A DNA stretch of 64,000 bases, from NCBI RefSeq assembly GCF_030551255.1, contig NZ_CP130630.1, positions 5,251,501-5,315,500 on the forward strand, given 5' to 3'. The position numbers were made by a program, and so were the translations under genes. The notes beneath the pieces are model-generated. The model was not told where the DNA came from, did no database searches, and saw only the letters and a list, made by a program, of their open reading frames with translations. Origin of the DNA: Streptomyces sp. NL15-2K (lineage in GTDB: Bacteria > Actinomycetota > Actinomycetes > Streptomycetales > Streptomycetaceae). How positions within the stretch are numbered: position 1 is the stretch's first letter; each line of letters starts with the position of its first letter. Below, piece by piece: positions 17,032-26,351 of this stretch.

Positions 17032-18330
17032 CTAGACGAGCCCCGCCTCTCGGAACGACTCCAGGTTGGGACGAATGGTCGCAGTGAGCCCGGTCCCGGC
17101 CACCGCATCCAGCGTCTTCAGACCATCCCCAGTGTTGAGCACGACGGTCGTCAACGTCGGATCCAGCACGCCATCCTCGATCAACTTCCGCGTAACACCC
17201 ACGGTCACACCACCGGCGGTCTCCGCAAAGATGCCCTCGGTCCGCGCGAGCAGCTTGATCGCGTCGACGATCTGCTCGTCGGTCACGTCCTCCACCGCCC
17301 CGCCCGTACGGCGAGCGATGTCGAGGACGTAAGGACCATCCGCCGGGTTGCCGATCGCCAGCGACTTGGCGATGGTGTTCGGCTTCTGCGGCCGTACGAC
17401 GTCCTGACCGCCCTTGAAGGCGACGGACACCGGCGAGCAGCCCTCGGCCTGCGCACCGAAGATCTTGTACGGCTTGTCCTCCACCAGCCCGAGCTTGATC
17501 AGCTCCCGCAGACCCTTGTCGATCTTGGTGAGCTGGGAGCCGGAGGCGATCGGCACGACCAGCTGGTCGGGCAGCTGCCAGCCCAGCTGCTCGCAGATCT
17601 CGTACGCCAGGGTCTTGGACCCTTCCGCGTAGTACGGCCGCAGGTTGACGTTGACGAAGCCCCAGCCCTCGCCGGCCGGGTCGCCGATCAGCTCGGAGCA
17701 GAAGCGGTTCACGTCGTCGTAGTTGCCCTCGATGCCGACGAGCTCGCCGCCGTAGACCGCGGCCATGACGACCTTGCCCTGCTCCAGGTCGTGCGGGATG
17801 AACACGCAGGAACGGAAGCCGGCCCGGGCGGCGGCGGCGCCGACGGCACCGGCCAGGTTGCCCGTGGAGGAGCAGGAGAGGGTGGTGAAGTTGAACGCGC
17901 GGGCGGCCTCGATGGCCTGGGCGACGACCCGGTCCTTGAAGGAGTGCGTCGGGTTGCCGGAGTCGTCCTTCACGTACAGCCCGCCGGTCACACCGAGCTC
18001 GCGCGCGAGGTTGTCGGCCTTGACGAGCTTGGTCCAGCCGGGGTTGATGTTCGGCTTGGTGGCCACGTCCGCCGGGACGGGCAGCAGGGGCGCGTAACGC
18101 CAGATGTTCGAGGGGCCCGCCTCGATCTGTCGACGGAGCTCCTCGGTGTCGTAGGCCGAGAAGTCGTAGGCGATCTCGAGCGGGCCGAAACACTCCTCGC
18201 ACGCGAAGACCGGGCCGAGGGGTACACGGTGACCGCACTCGCGGCAGGAGAGTGCCGCGGCGGGACCCAGGTCTACGGTGACGGTGTCGGTGGTGTTGTC
18301 CGTGGTGCTTGCAACAGTCTGCACAGCCAT
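17032..18330 (-). CDS. thrC: Threonine synthase
   Basis: 432 residues from MAVQTVASTT; an in-frame ATG 33 bases upstream is possible but adds basic unconserved residues. ThrC converts O-phosphohomoserine to threonine with PLP. The N-terminal zinc-ribbon-like CRECGHRVPLGPVFACEECFG is followed by GNPTHSFKDRV with the PLP lysine, and SCSSTGNLAGAVGAAAARAG. The fold-type II length is right. It is followed by the intergenic repeat and the sulfur-carrier gene, probably in one leftward transcript. Confidence 0.95.
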   Translation of the reverse strand: MAVQTVASTTDNTTDTVTVDLGPAAALSCRECGHRVPLGPVFACEECFGPLEIAYDFSAYDTEELRRQIEAGPSNIWRYAPLLPVPADVATKPNINPGWTKLVKADNLARELGVTGGLYVKDDSGNPTHSFKDRVVAQAIEAARAFNFTTLSCSSTGNLAGAVGAAAARAGFRSCVFIPHDLEQGKVVMAAVYGGELVGIEGNYDDVNRFCSELIGDPAGEGWGFVNVNLRPYYAEGSKTLAYEICEQLGWQLPDQLVVPIASGSQLTKIDKGLRELIKLGLVEDKPYKIFGAQAEGCSPVSVAFKGGQDVVRPQKPNTIAKSLAIGNPADGPYVLDIARRTGGAVEDVTDEQIVDAIKLLARTEGIFAETAGGVTVGVTRKLIEDGVLDPTLTTVVLNTGDGLKTLDAVAGTGLTATIRPNLESFREAGLV

Positions 18331-18695
18331 TGAGGCGAGGCCCTTTCTCCTCATCTTCCTCACGACGCATCTCGCCGTGAGACGGATTTGGCACCTTCCC
18401 TAGCCGGTGGAGCCTCGCGGAGACGATCAACAGTGATCGTTTACGAGACCGGCTGGAGGGTTGCCGGGGCTTCATCGGGCCGTATCCCTCTGCCCCTCTG
18501 GATGAGCGGTATGTGGTTGTTGATCGTTGAAACGCAACGCCGACCCCGACATGCGATGGTCATCCGCGTTGTTCAAGACTGTAACCGAAGGCCAGCACAG
18601 TTTAGGTAGCCGTCCGAACCGCGAGATGGATCACATGGCCCGCCAGAGACCATGGATCGCACACTCGCCGAGAGAACGCAGAGGAGCCGCGCACT
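18331..18695. promoter_or_regulatory. Divergent promoter region between thrC and gpgS
   Basis: 365 bases with no supported gene. CGATCAACAGTGATCG near 18424-18439 is a palindromic stretch (CGATCA/TGATCG arms around ACAG), a possible operator or hairpin in the thrC leader. I could not assign -10/-35 elements with confidence. Confidence 0.35.
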
Positions 18696-19640
18696 GTGCT
18701 GAATGAAGTCGAGCGCTGGCTGAGCACTCGCTCCTGGTCCAGGACCGATCGCCCGCTCCACCAGATCATGGCCGCCAAACGCGCCACGGGCCAGTCGGTC
18801 AGTGTCGTGCTGCCCGCACTCAACGAGGAGGAGACGGTCGGTGACATCGTCGCCGTGATCCGCCACGACCTCATGCGGCAGGTCCCGCTCGTCGACGAGA
18901 TCGTCGTCGTCGACTCCGGGTCGACCGACCGCACGTCTGAGGTCGCCACGGCGGCCGGGGCGAGGGTCGTCCACCGCGACGACATCCTCCCCCGCATCCC
19001 GACCGTCCCCGGCAAGGGCGAGGTGCTGTGGCGCTCGCTCCTGGTCACCAGCGGGGACATCGTCTGCTTCATCGACGCGGACCTGAAGGAGTTCTCGTCG
19101 GACTTCGTCTCCGGGATCGTGGGCCCGCTGCTCACCGACCCCGGCGTCGACCTGGTCAAGGGCATGTACGACCGTCCGCTGCGCGGTGCGGCAGGCCAGG
19201 GCGGCCGGGTCACCGAGCTCATGGCGCGCCCGCTGCTGAACATGCACTGGCCGCAGCTGGCCGGTTTCGTCCAGCCGCTCGGCGGCGAGTACGCGGCCCG
19301 CCGCTCGCTGCTGGAACAGCTGCCGTTCCCGGTGGGATACGGGGTGGAGCTGGGCATGCTGGTGGACGCCCTGCACCTGGTGGGCCTCGACGCGCTCGCC
19401 CAGGTCGATGTCGGCGTCCGCAAACACCGCCACCAGGACGGGCAGGCCCTGGGCCGCATGTCGGCCGCGATCTACCGCACGGCCCAGCTGCGGCTGGCCC
19501 GCGGGCATCTGATCCGGCCGTCGCTCACGCAGTTCGAGCGGGGCGAGGACGGGTTCGAGCCGCGCACGTACTCCGTGGACACGGAGGAACGGCCGCCGAT
19601 GGTGGAGATCGCGGAGTACGCGGAGCGGAAGGTCGCCTGA
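18696..19640 (+). CDS. gpgS: Glucosyl-3-phosphoglycerate synthase (GT81)
   Basis: 314 residues from a GTG at 18696. It is a GT-A fold glycosyltransferase: VSVVLPALNEEETVGDIV, EIVVVDSGSTDRT, GKGEVLWRSLLVTSGDIVCFIDADL with the D-A-D metal motif, and QPLGGEYAARRSLLEQLPF. GpgS transfers glucose from an NDP-glucose to 3-phosphoglycerate, the first step to glucosylglycerate or methylglucose lipopolysaccharides. It is followed by the trehalose genes, so the cluster concerns compatible solutes. Confidence 0.9.
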   Translation: MLNEVERWLSTRSWSRTDRPLHQIMAAKRATGQSVSVVLPALNEEETVGDIVAVIRHDLMRQVPLVDEIVVVDSGSTDRTSEVATAAGARVVHRDDILPRIPTVPGKGEVLWRSLLVTSGDIVCFIDADLKEFSSDFVSGIVGPLLTDPGVDLVKGMYDRPLRGAAGQGGRVTELMARPLLNMHWPQLAGFVQPLGGEYAARRSLLEQLPFPVGYGVELGMLVDALHLVGLDALAQVDVGVRKHRHQDGQALGRMSAAIYRTAQLRLARGHLIRPSLTQFERGEDGFEPRTYSVDTEERPPMVEIAEYAERKVA

Positions 19641-19747
19641 GGCGGCCTCGACCGGGCCGGATCGCCTGGTCTTACGGGCCGTATACAGCTGATCGCGGAG
19701 GGGATCCGCACGTTTGAGCGGTTACGGGCTGGGCTAAGTTGAGGCGT

Positions 19748-21166
19748 ATGGCTTCCACGCAGGCTGCTCAGGGTGCTCGAGGTGCTCAAGTGCTGGTCGC
19801 GTCCAATCGCGGCCCGGTCTCCTACGAGGTGCGCGAGGACGGCTCGCTGCACGCCAAACGGGGTGGCGGCGGGCTGGTCTCGGGCCTGTCGGCGATCGGG
19901 CCGGACGCGGGCGCCCTGTGGGTGTGCTCGACGCTGGGCGACGGCGACCGGGAGGCGGTACGGCGCGGGGTGGGCGAGCCGGGTGTGCGCATGCTCGCCG
20001 TCCCGGCCGACGTGCACGCCGACGCGTACAACGGCATCGCAAACTCCGTGCTGTGGTTCGTCCACCACATGCTGTACCAGACCCCGCTGGAGCCGGTTTT
20101 CGACGCGGAGTTCCGGCGTCAGTGGGCGTCGTACGAGACCTACAACCGGGCGTTCGCCGAGGCGCTGGCCGAGGAGGCGGCGCCGGGGGCGGCGGTGCTG
20201 GTGCAGGACTACCACCTGTGCCTGGTGCCGGGGATGCTGCGTGAGCTGCGGCCGGATCTGCGGATCGGGCACTTCTCGCATACGCCGTGGGCGCCGGTGG
20301 AGTACTTCGGGATGCTGCCGGACGATGTCGCCGGGGAGGTCCTTCGCGGCATGCTGGGCGCCGACCGGCTCGGGTTCCTGACCCAGCGCTGGGCGGACGC
20401 GTTCACCGCGTGCGCGGCGGAGTTCGCCGGAGGGCTCGGGGACACACGGATCGGCGTGCACGGGCTCGGGGCGGACGCGGACTTCCTGCGGAAGCGGGCG
20501 CACGAGGCCGATGTGGACGAGCGGATGGCGGCCCTGCGGGAGGAGATCGGCACGGCTCCCGACGGCGGCGCGCGCAAGGCGATCGTCCGGGTCGACCGGA
20601 CCGAGCTGTCGAAGAACATCGTGCGCGGACTGCTCGCGTACCGGCAGCTGCTCGACGATCACCCCGAGTGGCGGGAGCGGGTGGCGCACGTGGCGTTCGC
20701 GTACCCGTCGCGGCAGGACCTCGCGGTGTACCGGGAGTACATGACGGAGGTGCGGCGGCTGTCCGAGGAGATCAACTCCCAGTACGGCACGCCGGGTTGG
20801 ACTCCGGTGGTACTGAATCTCAAGGACGACTTCGCACGCTCGCTGGCCGCGTACCGGCTGGCGGACGTGGCGCTGGTCAATCCCATCCGGGACGGCATGA
20901 ACCTCGTCGCGAAGGAGGTGCCGGTCGTCTCCGACGAGGGGTGTGCGCTGGTGCTGTCTCGGGAGGCGGGGGCGTACTGGGAGCTGCGTGAGGACGCGAT
21001 CACCGTCAATCCGTACGACGTGATGGAGACGGCGCGGGCGTTGCACGAGGCGTTGTCGATGGCGCCGGAGGAGCGGGCGGAACGGACGAAGCGGTTGGCT
21101 GCGGCGGCTACGGCGTTGCCGCCGGCGCAGTGGTTCTTGGAGCAGTTGAATGCGCTGAAGGCGTGA
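19748..21166 (+). CDS. otsA: Trehalose-6-phosphate synthase
   Basis: 472 residues from MASTQAAQG at 19748. It is a GT20 enzyme: LVASNRGPVSYE, RGGGGLVSGLSAI, VLVQDYHLCLVPGMLREL, GHFSHTPWAPVEYF, VDRTELSKNIVRGLLAY and the C-terminal VNPIRDGMNLVAKE loop that binds UDP/GDP-glucose. It joins an activated glucose to glucose-6-phosphate. The phosphatase gene is convergent downstream rather than in the same operon. Confidence 0.93.
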   Translation: MASTQAAQGARGAQVLVASNRGPVSYEVREDGSLHAKRGGGGLVSGLSAIGPDAGALWVCSTLGDGDREAVRRGVGEPGVRMLAVPADVHADAYNGIANSVLWFVHHMLYQTPLEPVFDAEFRRQWASYETYNRAFAEALAEEAAPGAAVLVQDYHLCLVPGMLRELRPDLRIGHFSHTPWAPVEYFGMLPDDVAGEVLRGMLGADRLGFLTQRWADAFTACAAEFAGGLGDTRIGVHGLGADADFLRKRAHEADVDERMAALREEIGTAPDGGARKAIVRVDRTELSKNIVRGLLAYRQLLDDHPEWRERVAHVAFAYPSRQDLAVYREYMTEVRRLSEEINSQYGTPGWTPVVLNLKDDFARSLAAYRLADVALVNPIRDGMNLVAKEVPVVSDEGCALVLSREAGAYWELREDAITVNPYDVMETARALHEALSMAPEERAERTKRLAAAATALPPAQWFLEQLNALKA

Positions 21167-21299
21167 TTCTCGCCCCCAGGGGGCTCCGGCCAATGCCCAC
21201 CCACCACCCGACTCGGTACCTCAAGAGGTGACCCTCCCCCACAGGGGCCACCCGCACCCGACCACGAAAGCCGCACGGGTAGTGCGGGTGGGAACAAAA

Positions 21300-21318
21300 A
21301 CCCGGCCGAAGGCCGGGT
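21300..21318 (+). terminator. Terminator between otsA and otsB
   Basis: ACCCGGCC-GAA-GGCCGGGT forms a perfect 8-bp stem right after an AAAAA run. It lies between two convergent stop codons and could serve both transcripts. Confidence 0.75.
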
Positions 21319-21351
21319 GTCGCTGAACGCACCCGCACCCGCACTCCGGTC

Positions 21352-22215
21352 TCAGCCCAGCCGCGCCGCCAGCCCCCGCAGCAGCCGTACGACCCCCTCC
21401 GGACCGTCCACCACCAGGTCCGCCCGATCCCGCAGCTCTGTGACCTCGTCGCTGCCGCTGCACACCAGGAGTCCCGGGGTGCCGTCGGAGCGGAGTTTGT
21501 CGACGGCGGCGAAGGCGGGGAGGTCGCCGAGGTCGTCGCCGGCGTAGAGGACGGACTCCGCGGAGATCTCGCGGGCGTATTCGTGCAGGGCGACACCCTT
21601 GTCCATGCCGGGCGGGCGGAGTTCGAGGACCAGGCGGCCGGGCTCGACGATCAGGCCGTGGCGGGCGGCCAGGTCGGTGAGGGGGCCGCGCAGGGCCTCG
21701 AAGGCGGCCTGGGGATCGGCGGCCCGGCGGGTGTGGACGGCGACCGCACGACCCTTCTCCTCGATCCAGGTGCCCTGCCACGCACCGACCCCGTCGAGAA
21801 CGCCCGGCAACTCGGCACGGACGGCGGCGACGCCGGGGTGGGGGGCGGGGGCGTTGACGGTGCCGGTGACGGCGTCCCAGCGTTCGGCGCCGTAGTGACC
21901 GAGGACGACGAGGTGCTCCAGGCCGGGAACGCCGGCGAACCCGCCGTGCCGTACCGCCACGCCGGCCGGACGGCCGGTGATCACGGCGACGGCGGCGACC
22001 TTCGGGGCGAGGGCGGCGAGCGCGGGCACGGCGTCCGGGTGGGCGCGGGCCTGCTCGGGATCCGCCACGATCGGCGCGAGGGTCCCGTCGAAGTCGAGCG
22101 CGATCACCGCGTTGGCGGGCCGCGCGAGAATGGCGTCGAGCGCGTCCCGACCGGCGGGGGTCGCGGGCGTCGGCAGGGGGTCAGTTGCGTCCGTGGAGTC
22201 CGTGTGGCTGCCCAT
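21352..22215 (-). CDS. otsB: Trehalose-6-phosphate phosphatase
   Basis: 287 residues from MGSHTDSTD at 22215. HAD hydrolase motifs are present: ALDFDGTLAPI (nucleophile and acid/base Asp), AVITGRPAGV, GMDKGVALHEY and LYAGDDLGDLPAF. It removes phosphate from trehalose-6-phosphate made by OtsA. It is convergent with otsA and separated from it by a shared terminator. Confidence 0.93.
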   Translation of the reverse strand: MGSHTDSTDATDPLPTPATPAGRDALDAILARPANAVIALDFDGTLAPIVADPEQARAHPDAVPALAALAPKVAAVAVITGRPAGVAVRHGGFAGVPGLEHLVVLGHYGAERWDAVTGTVNAPAPHPGVAAVRAELPGVLDGVGAWQGTWIEEKGRAVAVHTRRAADPQAAFEALRGPLTDLAARHGLIVEPGRLVLELRPPGMDKGVALHEYAREISAESVLYAGDDLGDLPAFAAVDKLRSDGTPGLLVCSGSDEVTELRDRADLVVDGPEGVVRLLRGLAARLG

Positions 22216-22384
22216 ACGGCGACCATATCCGCGGAACGGCCGCACGTTCTCGGCAGCGGCCGCGATTCTCAGCCCGTACGGTCACCCCTCGACCGACCGA
22301 GACGGGTGGCCGGGTGGGCATGGGCCGGGGGTCTGGGGGCGAAGCCCCCAGCAACGGTCCCCGGCGCCGGGTGCCGACCGGCCA

Positions 22385-22645
22385 TCACCGCTCGCCGCGC
22401 CGCGCCTCCCGCACCCTCCGCAACCGATTCACCGTCACCGGATCGAACGCCAACGCCCGCTCATCGTCCAGCAGAGCGTTCAGCAGTTGGTAGTACCGCA
22501 CCGGCGCCAACCCCAGCTCCTCCCGTATCGCCCGTTCCTTCGCCCCGGGCCCGCTGAAGCCACGCCGTTCCAGCGCGAGGATGTCCCGCTCCCTGCGCCC
22601 AAGCCCTTCCTGCTCCTGCCGCTCCTGCCGCTCCTCCTGCTCCAT
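22385..22645 (-). CDS. DUF3263 protein
   Basis: 86 residues from MEQEERQERQ. The central GRRERDILALERRGFSG, KERAIREELGLAPVRYYQLLNALLDDERAL and VNRLRRVREARR are the DUF3263 signature, a small actinobacterial helix-turn-helix-like family of unknown function. An in-frame ATG eight codons earlier is possible. Confidence 0.85.
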   Translation of the reverse strand: MEQEERQERQEQEGLGRRERDILALERRGFSGPGAKERAIREELGLAPVRYYQLLNALLDDERALAFDPVTVNRLRRVREARRGER

Positions 22646-22715
22646 ACCCGGCAAGGTAGCCGCCGCCACTGACAGCCGGACAGCCGGACAGCCGGACAGC
22701 CCGATCGCGCCCCGC

Positions 22716-23999
22716 CTACCCCGCCGTCTGCGCCGAGAACGCCGTCGTCTGGATCCGGCTCAGCACGTCGGCCGGGCTGCCGTTCGGCCCGACGGCCTGG
22801 CCGATGCGCTTCTTGATGTCCGCGCTGACCTGTGCCCAGGAGGTCTCGCCCGCGGGATACAGCTCGGAGAGCGGCAGCTCCCGCAGGAACGGCTTGAGGT
22901 CGGCGTCCTCCTTCGCCGCGCTCATCGCCTCGGACGCGGAGTTGGTCACCGGCAACAGGTCGTACTCGCGCGAGAAGTCGAGCACGTTCTTCTTGTCGTA
23001 CACGAAGTTCAGGAAGTCACCGGTCTGCTCGGCATGACCGTTTCGCTTGAACGCGGTCATCCAGTCGGTGACGCCCATGGAGACCTTGCTCGGCCCGTCC
23101 TCACCCGGCATCGGCACCATCCCGAACTTCACCCCCTTGCTCTCGGCCATCTTCATCAGCGAGGGATGTCCGTTGAGCATGCCGACGTCCCCGGCCGCGA
23201 ACGCGGAGAACGCGTCGGCACGGTTCAGCTCGGCCGGCGCGACCGGCCCGGTCAGTCCCTTGCCGACCAGGTCGTTCTTCAGCCAGGTGAAGGTGTGGAG
23301 GTTCTCCGAGGAGTCGATGCCGTACGTACCGAGCGTGTCGGTGTAACCGCCCCCGCCGCTGAGCAGCCACTGCATGGTCTCGGCCTGCGCCTCCTCCGGC
23401 CCGAGGGGCAGCGCGTACGGGTACTTCACGCCCTCCGCCTTCAGCGCCGCGGCGTCGGCCTCCAGCTCGTCCCAGCTCTTCGGCGGGGTGAGGCCCGCCT
23501 CGCTGAAGAGCGTCTTGTTGTAGAAGAGCAGCCGCGTCGAGGCGGCGAACGGCATGCCGTACTGGACTCCGTCGACCTCTCCCGCGTCGGCGAGCTGGGA
23601 GATCCAGTCGGCCTGGACGGCGATGGACACCAGGTCGTCGGTCTTGTAGAGCAGATCCTTGTCGGCGTAGTCGGCGTACGACCCGATCTGCGCCATGTCG
23701 GGTGCCTGGCCGGCGTCGACCAGCTCCTTGACCTTGCGGTCGATGTCGTTCCAGGAGTAGACGGAGACGTCGACATTCACGCCGGGGTGCTGCGACTCGT
23801 AGTCCTTGACGAGGGCGTCCCAGTACTTCTTCGAGCTGTTGGCCGCGCTGTCGCCGTAGTCGGCGGCGACCAGCTTCAGTGTCACCTCGCCGGCGTCGCC
23901 GCTGAGGCCGCCACCGCCGCAGCCGCCGAGGACCCCCGTCAGGCCCAGTGCGGACACCGCCGCGATCGTCCCTGTCCTACGCCGACGCTGCACTGCCAT
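22716..23999 (-). CDS. ABC transporter sugar-binding lipoprotein (family 1)
   Basis: 427 residues from MAVQRRRRTG. The N-terminal signal ends in a lipobox (GLTGVLGGC), so it is a lipoprotein at the outer face of the membrane. The mature part is a family 1 solute-binding protein (VSVYSWNDIDRKVKELVDAGQAPDMAQIG, YGMPFAASTRLLFYNKTLF). No permease genes are adjacent; MsiK at 55 kb could energise a distant permease pair. It is divergent from nagK across a DasR-like box, so the ligand may be an amino sugar or chito-oligosaccharide; that is inferred. Confidence 0.88.
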   Translation of the reverse strand: MAVQRRRRTGTIAAVSALGLTGVLGGCGGGGLSGDAGEVTLKLVAADYGDSAANSSKKYWDALVKDYESQHPGVNVDVSVYSWNDIDRKVKELVDAGQAPDMAQIGSYADYADKDLLYKTDDLVSIAVQADWISQLADAGEVDGVQYGMPFAASTRLLFYNKTLFSEAGLTPPKSWDELEADAAALKAEGVKYPYALPLGPEEAQAETMQWLLSGGGGYTDTLGTYGIDSSENLHTFTWLKNDLVGKGLTGPVAPAELNRADAFSAFAAGDVGMLNGHPSLMKMAESKGVKFGMVPMPGEDGPSKVSMGVTDWMTAFKRNGHAEQTGDFLNFVYDKKNVLDFSREYDLLPVTNSASEAMSAAKEDADLKPFLRELPLSELYPAGETSWAQVSADIKKRIGQAVGPNGSPADVLSRIQTTAFSAQTAG

Positions 24000-24079
24000 C
24001 GCCCTCAAAACCATGATCGAAACCATCAAAACTTTCGAAACGTCATACATATAACGTCAAATAAGGTCTACACCACGGC

Positions 24080-24095
24080 AGTGGACTAGACCTCT
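24080..24095. promoter_or_regulatory. DasR-responsive element (dre)-like box
   Basis: AGTGGACTAGACCTCT resembles the dre consensus AGTGGTCTAGACCACT with three mismatches. It lies 28-43 bases before the nagK start and in the promoter region of the divergent binding-protein gene. DasR is the GntR-type repressor of GlcNAc genes in Streptomyces, released by glucosamine-6-phosphate. The assignment is by motif and location. Confidence 0.65.
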
Positions 24096-24122
24096 TGTGG
24101 GTCCCCGGGCCACACTGTCTCC

Positions 24123-25067
24123 GTGAGACATGTCATCGCCCTCGATGTGGGCGGCACCGGGATGAAGGCCGCCCTCGTCGGGGCGCAGGGCGAGCTGCTG
24201 CACCAGACCCGCCGCGCCACCGGCCGCGAACGCGGACCGGACGCGGTCGTGGAGACGATCCTCGACTTCGCCGCCGAACTGCGCGCACACGGCTCCCGGC
24301 GCTTCGACGAGCCCGCGGCCGCCGCCGGTGTCGCCGTCCCCGGCATCGTCGACGAGCAGCACGGCATCGCCGCCTACTCGGCCAACCTCGGCTGGCGTGA
24401 CGTACCCCTGCGCGACCTGCTCGCGGACCGGCTCGGCGGTGTCCCGGTCGCCCTCGGCCACGACGTGCGCACCGGCGGCCTCGCGGAGGGCCGGATCGGC
24501 GCGGGGCGGGGCGCCGACCGCTTCCTGTTCGTGCCGCTGGGCACCGGAATCGCGGGCGCCATCGGCATCGGCGGCCGGGTGGAGGCGGGCGCGCACGGCT
24601 TCGCGGGCGAGATCGGACACATCGTCGTACGGCCGGGGGGAACCCCTTGTCCGTGCGGGCAGCGCGGCTGTCTGGAGCGGTACGCGTCGGCGGCGGCGGT
24701 GAGCGAGGCGTGGGCGGCGGCCTGCGGGGACCCCGAGGCGGACGCGGCCGACTGCGCGAAGGCCGTCGCGTCCGGCGACCCGAACGCCGTCCGAGTGTGG
24801 CAGGACGCCGTCGACGCCCTCGCCGACGGACTGGTCACCGCGCTCACCCTGCTGGACCCGCGCACCCTGATCATCGGTGGCGGGCTCGCCGAGGCGGGGG
24901 AAACCTTGTTCACACCGCTACGGGACGCCGTCCGGCGGCGCGTCACCTTCCAGAAGCTGCCGGAAATCGTCCCCGCGGCTCTGGGCGACACGGCGGGATG
25001 CCTGGGCGCGGGTCTCCTCGCCTGGGATCTCCTCACATCCACCGACGGCACGGAGGAATCAGCCTGA
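24123..25067 (+). CDS. nagK: N-acetylglucosamine kinase (ROK family)
   Basis: 314 residues from a GTG at 24123. ROK sugar kinase features are ALDVGGTGMKAALVG (phosphate loop), VAVPGIVDE, GHDVRTGGLAEGRIG, the GTGIAGAIGIGG loop, EIGHIVV and the zinc motif PCPCGQRGCLERYAS. Being fused end to start with nagA (TGATG) identifies the substrate as probably N-acetylglucosamine. Regulation by DasR is expected from the box upstream. Confidence 0.88.
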   Translation: MRHVIALDVGGTGMKAALVGAQGELLHQTRRATGRERGPDAVVETILDFAAELRAHGSRRFDEPAAAAGVAVPGIVDEQHGIAAYSANLGWRDVPLRDLLADRLGGVPVALGHDVRTGGLAEGRIGAGRGADRFLFVPLGTGIAGAIGIGGRVEAGAHGFAGEIGHIVVRPGGTPCPCGQRGCLERYASAAAVSEAWAAACGDPEADAADCAKAVASGDPNAVRVWQDAVDALADGLVTALTLLDPRTLIIGGGLAEAGETLFTPLRDAVRRRVTFQKLPEIVPAALGDTAGCLGAGLLAWDLLTSTDGTEESA

Positions 25068-26278
25068 TGGCAACCCCCCTAGGGGCGCGGGGAACTGCGC
25101 GACCAGCCACGACGCTCCCGCAGCCCGCGACGGACGGGACACCCCTGGTGCTCTCCGGTGCCCACGTGGTCTTCCCCACCGGAACCGTCGAGAACGGCCA
25201 AGTAATCATCGACGGCACCCACATCACCAGCACAGCCCCAGAAAACGCCCAGGTCACCGACGTAACCGGCCACTGGCTCCTGCCAGGCTTCGTGGACATC
25301 CACAACCACGGCGGCGGCGGAGCCTCCTTCACCTCCGGCACGGTCGACGATGTCCTCAAGGGCATCCACACCCACCGCCTGCACGGCACGACGACCCTCG
25401 TCGCCTCGATGGTCACCGGCGACATGGACTTCCTCGCCCAGCGGGCCGGGCTGCTCTCCGAGCTGGCCGAGCAGGGCGACATCGCCGGAATCCACTTCGA
25501 GGGGCCGTTCATCTCCCCGTGCCGCAAGGGCGCGCACGCCGAGGAACTGCTGCGCGACCCGGACCCGGCCGAGGTCCGCAAGCTGATCGACGCGGCACGC
25601 GGCAGGGCCAAGATGGTCACCCTCGCCACCGAACTCCCCGGCGGCATCGACTCCGTACGGCTGCTGGCCGAGCACGGCGTGATCGCGGCGGTCGGGCACA
25701 CGGACGCGACGTACGAGCAGACGGTGGAGGCCATCGAGGCGGGCGCCACGGTCGCCACCCACCTCTTCAACGCCATGCCGCAGCTCGGCCACCGCGCCCC
25801 CGGCCCCATCGCGGCCCTCCTGGAGGACGAACGCGTCACCGTCGAACTGATCAACGACGGCACGCACCTGCACCCGGCCGCGCTGGAACTGGCGTTCCAC
25901 CGGGCGGGCGCGGACCGGGTGGCGTTCATCACGGACGCGATGGACGCGGCCGGCTTCGGCGACGGCCGCTACCTGCTCGGCCCACTGGAGGTCGAGGTCA
26001 GCGAGGGCGTCGCCCGCCTGGTGGAGGGCGGTTCGATCGCCGGCTCCACCCTCACCCTGGACCGCGCTTTCAAGCGGGCGGTGACGATCGACCGGCTGCC
26101 GGTGGAGGACGTGGTGACGGCCCTGTCCGCCAACCCGGCCAAGCTGCTCGGCATGTACGACCGCATCGGCTCCCTGGAGCCCGGCAAGGACGCCGACCTG
26201 GTCCTGCTGGACGCCGATTTCGCCCTCAAGGGCGTCATACGCCGGGGCGAATGGGTGGTCGATCCCCAACTGGGGTGA
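25067..26278 (+). CDS. nagA: N-acetylglucosamine-6-phosphate deacetylase
   Basis: 403 residues. It removes acetate from GlcNAc-6-phosphate. Amidohydrolase motifs are GFVDIHNHGGGGASF (metal HxH), GIHFEGPFISP (metal Glu), VGHTDATYEQ, THLFNAMPQ and FITDAMDAAG (catalytic Asp). The start overlaps the nagK stop. Residues about 5-22 are read from an inserted copy of the GC-rich Streptomyces repeat, so the N-terminus is longer and unlike other NagA proteins; the conserved protein begins at PLVLSGAHVV (about residue 26). Confidence 0.93.
   Translation: MATPLGARGTARPATTLPQPATDGTPLVLSGAHVVFPTGTVENGQVIIDGTHITSTAPENAQVTDVTGHWLLPGFVDIHNHGGGGASFTSGTVDDVLKGIHTHRLHGTTTLVASMVTGDMDFLAQRAGLLSELAEQGDIAGIHFEGPFISPCRKGAHAEELLRDPDPAEVRKLIDAARGRAKMVTLATELPGGIDSVRLLAEHGVIAAVGHTDATYEQTVEAIEAGATVATHLFNAMPQLGHRAPGPIAALLEDERVTVELINDGTHLHPAALELAFHRAGADRVAFITDAMDAAGFGDGRYLLGPLEVEVSEGVARLVEGGSIAGSTLTLDRAFKRAVTIDRLPVEDVVTALSANPAKLLGMYDRIGSLEPGKDADLVLLDADFALKGVIRRGEWVVDPQLG
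25080..25132. repeat. GC-rich Streptomyces repeat, copy 2, translated inside nagA
   Basis: AGGGGCGCGGGGAACTGCGC followed by GACCAGCCACGACG and CGCAGCCCGCGACGG matches the family seen at 16950 and 57648, in its short form. It begins 13 bases after the first base of nagA and keeps frame, adding about 18 residues rich in Ala, Thr, Pro and Arg. Confidence 0.7.
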
Positions 26279-26351
26279 TCTGTCCGGCTGTTGAGGGCGG
26301 CGGTTGTCCTGGGAGACTGGGACGTACCGCCGTCCGTTTGGCATGATCGGC

